From: an uncultured Clostridia bacterium
GTDB lineage: Bacteria; Bacillota; Clostridia; Christensenellales; UBA1242
Length of the DNA stretch: 34,508 nucleotides
Assembly: GCA_947593585.1 (NCBI GenBank)
Contig: CANQDP010000012.1
Span: 1-34,508, forward strand
Reading direction: 5' to 3'
The notes under the pieces are model-generated. The model was not told the DNA's origin. It was given only the letters and a program-made list of their open reading frames with translations, and made no database searches. Shown piece by piece: positions 31,147 through 34,508 of this stretch. Made by a program: the position numbers and the translations under genes. Every line of letters begins with the position of its first letter. The first letter of the stretch is position 1.

Positions 31147-32357
31147 TATATCACCACATTTGAAGTTGTCATAATTAAGCCGATTGAAATTAAATACATA
31201 AATCCAACAGCCAAAATGCAAGTGGACAACATAACTATTGATTTTGAAACACCCGTTAGGAAATTTGAAGTTTTGTTGTTGCTTAGCGGTTGAAGAATTG
31301 CAGACACCAATTTTAGCATTAGGCTAAGCACGGCAATCTCCAACAATGGCGATAAAATTAAACCAGCAATCACCATAATTCCAACTAAGCCGAGCGAGTT
31401 TTTTATTAATATTGAACTTGATAATATCAAATCCATGCCATCTGATAAATATCCGCCCATAATAGGCACATAACTTTTGATTGTGTATTTTGTGGTGCGC
31501 ACACTTAGGCTATCAAAACTGCCTGCTGATATGCCTTGGATTGTCATCGTGGCAAAGAAAATCGTGAAAATTAACCCAACTGACCACTTAAAAAGGCTGG
31601 AAATGAACGAGTTGAATTTATCTAACTTCACATTGTTTGACAAATGAGATATTATGTTGAAGACAAAACTAAACAGGAACAACGGCATTATGAAATAATT
31701 GAAAAAGTCGGCAACATAAGTGGAAAGAATTGCCACTATTGGCTGATAAACGCTTGCGCTTGCCCCTGCCCCAATGCCCACCATTAAGGTGAGAAGGACG
31801 GGAAAAACTGCGTTCATCATTCCCACCATGGAGGAAATGGATTTGCCTGCTGAAACGGAGATGTTGTTTACTATTCCTATGATTAAAATCACCACAGCAA
31901 GGAAGCAGACTAAATGAATTAAATCTGCAGTGGACTTTTCATTGAATTTGCTTTTCATTCCTGTGAGAAGATTGCTGATAACCCCAATCGCCACAATGAG
32001 CGAAAGCAGTGGCAGATATTTAAGCACCATATCTATCAAAATTGAAAAAATGCTTGAAAAAAATGACGAATAGGACATGGCGTTTTCGCCAGACAAAATT
32101 GAATAAACTTTCTGCTTGATGTTTTCGATCGAAAAGATATTTGAGCCCTCTTCTAAATTTGACACTGCCTCATTCAGTTTTGAAAAATCCACATGATTTA
32201 ACTCTTCAACGATGGAGCTATTTAATTCTTCGCCAAGCGTGAATGTTTTGCTTTCCGCTGCAAGAGTTTTTGGTGTGGGGATAATGGAAAAAATTGCAAG
32301 CAACAACGCTAGCAAAATTATGGCGACTTTGTTTGATGAATATTTTCGTTTTATCAT
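31146..32357 (-). CDS. spoIIIAE: Stage III sporulation protein AE
   Basis: 403 residues. Cleavable-looking signal peptide (1-33, ending TLAAES), a short outer region, then a polytopic membrane part of about eight helices from residue 105. Blocks DLIHLVCFLAVVILIIGI, MMNAVFPVLLTLMVGIGAGASASVYQP and GGYLSDGMDLILSSSILIKNSLGLVG are typical of SpoIIIAE, the central permease-like component of the channel. Overlaps spoIIIAD by 4 bases. Confidence 0.95.
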   Translation of the reverse strand: MIKRKYSSNKVAIILLALLLAIFSIIPTPKTLAAESKTFTLGEELNSSIVEELNHVDFSKLNEAVSNLEEGSNIFSIENIKQKVYSILSGENAMSYSSFFSSIFSILIDMVLKYLPLLSLIVAIGVISNLLTGMKSKFNEKSTADLIHLVCFLAVVILIIGIVNNISVSAGKSISSMVGMMNAVFPVLLTLMVGIGAGASASVYQPIVAILSTYVADFFNYFIMPLFLFSFVFNIISHLSNNVKLDKFNSFISSLFKWSVGLIFTIFFATMTIQGISAGSFDSLSVRTTKYTIKSYVPIMGGYLSDGMDLILSSSILIKNSLGLVGIMVIAGLILSPLLEIAVLSLMLKLVSAILQPLSNNKTSNFLTGVSKSIVMLSTCILAVGFMYLISIGLIMTTSNVVI

Positions 32358-32740
32358 AAAAGTGCCACCACCATGTCCACCACTGTCGTGATTATTGGTA
32401 AGGACAGCAGCAAGATAATTAGTTTGCCGGCAAAGAGCACCTTATCCGCAATGCTGCTAACCCCTGCGTCATAACAAATGTTTGCACCAAACTCGGCAAT
32501 ATAGCCTATTGCAATAATTTTGATTAATGGAACTAAAAGCGAAGTGTCCACCCCTGTGGAATTAAAAATGTGATAAAAAGAATTAATGACAGAACTCAAC
32601 GCATTAACTGCCAAAATTATAATCACTATGCCACCCGCAATCGAAATTATCATGGCAATCTCTGGGCGGGTTTGCCTAACAATGACATGCGCCAGCACCG
32701 TTACTAAAGCAACGGCTAAAATTTTCAAAAGTTCTGCCAT
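32354..32740 (-). CDS. spoIIIAD: Stage III sporulation protein AD
   Basis: 128 residues in four membrane helices. RQTRPEIAMIISIAGGIVIIIL and LLVPLIKIIAIGYIAEFGANICYDAGVSSIADKVLFAGKLIIL are diagnostic. SpoIIIAD and the related small SpoIIIAC resemble the small membrane subunits of secretion export apparatus. Eleven bases from the end of spoIIIAC to the ATG. Confidence 0.95.
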   Translation of the reverse strand: MAELLKILAVALVTVLAHVIVRQTRPEIAMIISIAGGIVIIILAVNALSSVINSFYHIFNSTGVDTSLLVPLIKIIAIGYIAEFGANICYDAGVSSIADKVLFAGKLIILLLSLPIITTVVDMVVALL

Positions 32741-32747
32741 ATTTCAC

Positions 32748-32936
32748 CTAAAAAGTTAATAATGATTGAACGGTTGAAAACAAATTTTTCACTAAATCTA
32801 GCACCATTAATAAGCAAATAATAAGCCCCGCCAAAGTTGTGATTGACGCGATTTCTTCCTTCCCGCAGTATTTCAAAATTTGATTTACGATTGAGGTGAT
32901 TAGCCCTATGCCTGCAAGTTTAAAAATTATTTCCAT
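32748..32936 (-). CDS. spoIIIAC: Stage III sporulation protein AC
   Basis: 62 residues from ATG 32936, which follows GGGGAGGG; upstream in-frame codons overlap spoIIIAB. Two membrane helices with the family pattern IIFKLAGIGLITSIVNQILKYCGKEE and TLAGLIICLLMVLDLV. Short but complete. Confidence 0.94.
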   Translation of the reverse strand: MEIIFKLAGIGLITSIVNQILKYCGKEEIASITTLAGLIICLLMVLDLVKNLFSTVQSLLTF

Positions 32937-32947
32937 TTTTCCCTCCC

Positions 32948-33421
32948 CTATATCAACAAAATTGCCAAGCCGATGGCAAACAGCAACGAAAGTTTTAAAA
33001 TCATTGGGCACAATTTTAATTTGTCCTCTTTGGCTTTTGAAAGTTTAAACTCTAATGAAGCAAGAAAGTTGTCTAATTGGCTTATTTCATTTTGTGCGTC
33101 AAACTTGCCAAGATTGGTGATTATGTTCATCAGTTCTTCCTTGTCTTCTTCATCTAAAAGTTTGATGCTATCAAGGTTGATATTTCCCGTTGCTAGATAG
33201 TTTTGATATTCACTCAAAAATAAGCTAAATTGCCTTTTTGGCTTTATTTTTGATATAAATTCATTAATTTTTTCTTTCCTAAACGCCACATTGATTTTAA
33301 ATTGCTGCAAAAATAATTTAAGGTTTAATATAAAATCGTATTTATCTTTATATTGTTCGCTAACCGAGTGTGCGATGAGCATGATAATTGAAATGAGCAC
33401 TATTATCAACAACCACTTCAT
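32948..33421 (-). CDS. spoIIIAB: Stage III sporulation protein AB
   Basis: 157 residues. Helix 1-18 at the N-terminus, a cytosolic helical middle (LNLKLFLQQFKINVAFRKEKINEFI; EELMNIITNLGKFDAQNEISQLDNF) and a C-terminal helix (LKLSLLFAIGLAILLI). SpoIIIAB resembles secretion proteins of the GspF type. It lies between AA and AC with 3- and 11-base gaps. Confidence 0.92.
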   Translation of the reverse strand: MKWLLIIVLISIIMLIAHSVSEQYKDKYDFILNLKLFLQQFKINVAFRKEKINEFISKIKPKRQFSLFLSEYQNYLATGNINLDSIKLLDEEDKEELMNIITNLGKFDAQNEISQLDNFLASLEFKLSKAKEDKLKLCPMILKLSLLFAIGLAILLI

Positions 33422-33424
33422 TTT

Positions 33425-34327
33425 TCACCTGCAATAAACACAATCTAAATTTTCATCGAAAATCCCCGTTAATGTGCCCGGACCCTCATCGCCAGATAAA
33501 ACCACAAATCTAGAAAAAAACTTTTCTTCTATCACCCGATTAAAATTTTTTTTCTTTTTTAATTGGCTTAAATCTTTGGCATGAATTGTGGCAATAACTG
33601 CCACGCCAGAATTGATTGCTTCTAAAATTGCGTTAAGGTCTAAATCTAAATCTATTTCGTCCGTTACAATCACATCTGGGCGCATGCTTCTAATGCCATT
33701 TTTAAAGGCGTATTCTTTAGTGCAGTTTGTGAAGATGTCGCAAAAACCGCCTAAATCGATGGCAGGCTTGCCATTAACAACTGAGCAAATTTCACTTCGC
33801 TCATCCGCAACTAGAATGTTTTTGGAAATGTTGTGCGCAAATAATTGATAGATAAAGTCCCTTATGAATGTGGTTTTGCCATTGCCGGGTGATGAAATTA
33901 TAAGAGTGTTTTTAATTTCGCTATCGACCAGATATTCAAATGCGGTTAAGCTGCAATTTCTTACGCTATGCGGAATTCTAATGTTTACCGATTGAAAATC
34001 TTTGATTGTGATAACTTTGCTCCCTTCCATAACAACCGTTCCGCAAATGCCCACCCTAATGCCTTTTGGAAGAGTGATAAATCCGTTTTTAATGTTGTCG
34101 TTGAAAGCGTAAATCGAGTTTTCGCTGATTTTTCGAATAAAGTTTTCTATTATCATGGTTGAAGGCTTTATGTAATTTCCGCTATCATCTTTTAGATAAT
34201 ATTTTTTGTTTTTAACCACAATTATCAAATTTTCATTTGCCCGCATTCTAATTTCGTTTATGTCGGCAAAACTAAAATTTTTTATGATTAAATTATAGAT
34301 TTCTCGTGGCAAATAGTCTTTTAACAT
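33425..34327 (-). CDS. spoIIIAA: Stage III sporulation protein AA, secretion-type ATPase
   Basis: 300 residues. Blocks FADINEIRMRANENL (20-34) and GFITLPKGIRVGICGTVV (82-99) precede Walker A SSPGNGKTT (145-153; usually PPxxGKTT) and Walker B LVADERSEI (172-180), then IRSMRPDVIVTDEI and GVAVIATIHAKD. It powers the SpoIIIA-SpoIIQ channel in the mother cell. The ATG has no Shine-Dalgarno sequence. Upstream on the minus strand is TCATTTT about 14 bases from AATAATTT, a poor sigma-E-like match; AATAAT also ends 7 bases before the ATG. First gene of spoIIIAA-AH. Confidence 0.95.
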   Translation of the reverse strand: MLKDYLPREIYNLIIKNFSFADINEIRMRANENLIIVVKNKKYYLKDDSGNYIKPSTMIIENFIRKISENSIYAFNDNIKNGFITLPKGIRVGICGTVVMEGSKVITIKDFQSVNIRIPHSVRNCSLTAFEYLVDSEIKNTLIISSPGNGKTTFIRDFIYQLFAHNISKNILVADERSEICSVVNGKPAIDLGGFCDIFTNCTKEYAFKNGIRSMRPDVIVTDEIDLDLDLNAILEAINSGVAVIATIHAKDLSQLKKKKNFNRVIEEKFFSRFVVLSGDEGPGTLTGIFDENLDCVYCR

Positions 34328-34361
34328 AGTAAAAATTATTAAATTGAAAATTTTAAAATGA

Positions 34362-34397
34362 TAAAAAAAAACAGATACTGCAAGAGTATCGTTTTTT
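34362..34397 (-). terminator. Terminator between efp and spoIIIAA
   Basis: On the minus strand GATACT (34385-34390), loop CTTGC, AGTATC (34374-34379), then TG and a run of T to 34362. Preceded by an A tract, so partly symmetric. It separates efp from the sporulation operon. Confidence 0.75.
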
Positions 34398-34433
34398 CGA
34401 CTTTAATTGTTTAAAAGTGCAATTTTTCACACT

Positions 34434-34508
34434 TTATAATCTTTCCATATATTCACCCGTGCGAGTGTCCACACGAATTCTATCGCCCTCATTTATAAAG
34501 AGTGGCAC
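34434..34508 (-). CDS. efp: Elongation factor P, C-terminal 24 residues (5' end outside window)
   Basis: The last 24 codons read VPLFINEGDRIRVDTRTGEY followed by MERL and a stop, matching the universal EF-P C-terminal OB domain (VPLFV..G..IKVDTRTGEYVER). EF-P rescues ribosomes stalled at polyproline. efp just upstream of spoIIIAA is the usual Firmicutes order. The rest of the gene lies beyond the right edge. Confidence 0.92.
   Translation of the reverse strand: MPLFINEGDRIRVDTRTGEYMERL

Noticed and set aside
34328..34361. Sigma-E promoter for spoIIIAA
   Set aside because: TCATTTT with AATAATTT 14 bases on is only a partial match to the sigma-E consensus in AT-rich DNA; mentioned in the gene entry but not listed as a feature.

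Overview
The window is a dense, AT-rich stretch of bacterial chromosome that reads as a Firmicutes genome, probably an uncultured Clostridia-type lineage. The evidence is a complete spoIIIAA-AH sporulation operon, an asp23-nusB-xseA-xseB block, comEC-holA next to rpsT, miaB-mutS-mutL-miaA, a LexA operator of the Bacillus/Clostridium type (CGAAC-N4-GTTTG), AGGAGG-type ribosome binding sites in most operons, and the standard code with UGA as stop. Assignment below class is not possible from sequence alone. Nothing looks like a prophage, IS element or CRISPR array, and no gene-free gap exceeds about 160 bases.

Layout, left to right. (1) 1-1522, minus strand: a partial small membrane protein downstream of serS. 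(2) 1629-4175, plus: a tyrosine recombinase of XerC/D type, then lexA with its own operator and an MmcQ/YjbR-family gene 12 bases behind it. (3) 4177-8147, plus: a three-gene unit of a PadR-type regulator fused to a four-helix membrane domain, an ABC ATPase and an ABC-2-type permease with a large outside domain, closed by a strong bidirectional terminator. (4) 8230-16499, minus: a six-gene overlapping operon miaB-mutS-mutL-miaA-ynbB-rnhA (tRNA modification, mismatch repair, RNase H). (5) 16590-21185: cell-wall genes, with a bifunctional penicillin-binding protein converging with zero gap on glmS-murI. (6) 21225-24793: rpsT (plus), then a YgjP-like metalloprotease, holA and comEC (minus). (7) 24831-26123: tRNA-Glu(CUC) and small or poorly known genes. 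(8) 26152-29742, minus: asp23-nusB-xseA-xseB-proS, with a sigma-A-like promoter between it and spoIIIAH. (9) 29743-34327, minus: spoIIIAA-AH, encoding the forespore-mother cell channel complex. (10) 34434-34508: the C-terminal end of efp.

The most noteworthy signal is not a gene. Four minus-strand genes (miaB, comEC, holA and the YgjP-like gene) have no Shine-Dalgarno sequence. Instead each carries a good sigma-A-type promoter whose -10 hexamer ends only 6-7 bases before the ATG, which predicts leaderless mRNAs in a genome that otherwise uses strong Shine-Dalgarno sites. Other points for a second look are the PadR regulator anchored in the membrane beside its presumed ABC transporter, the SOS operator lying across the lexA -35 box, a GTGA-overlapped small ORF pair, and a nested inverted repeat over a promoter near 26.1 kb.
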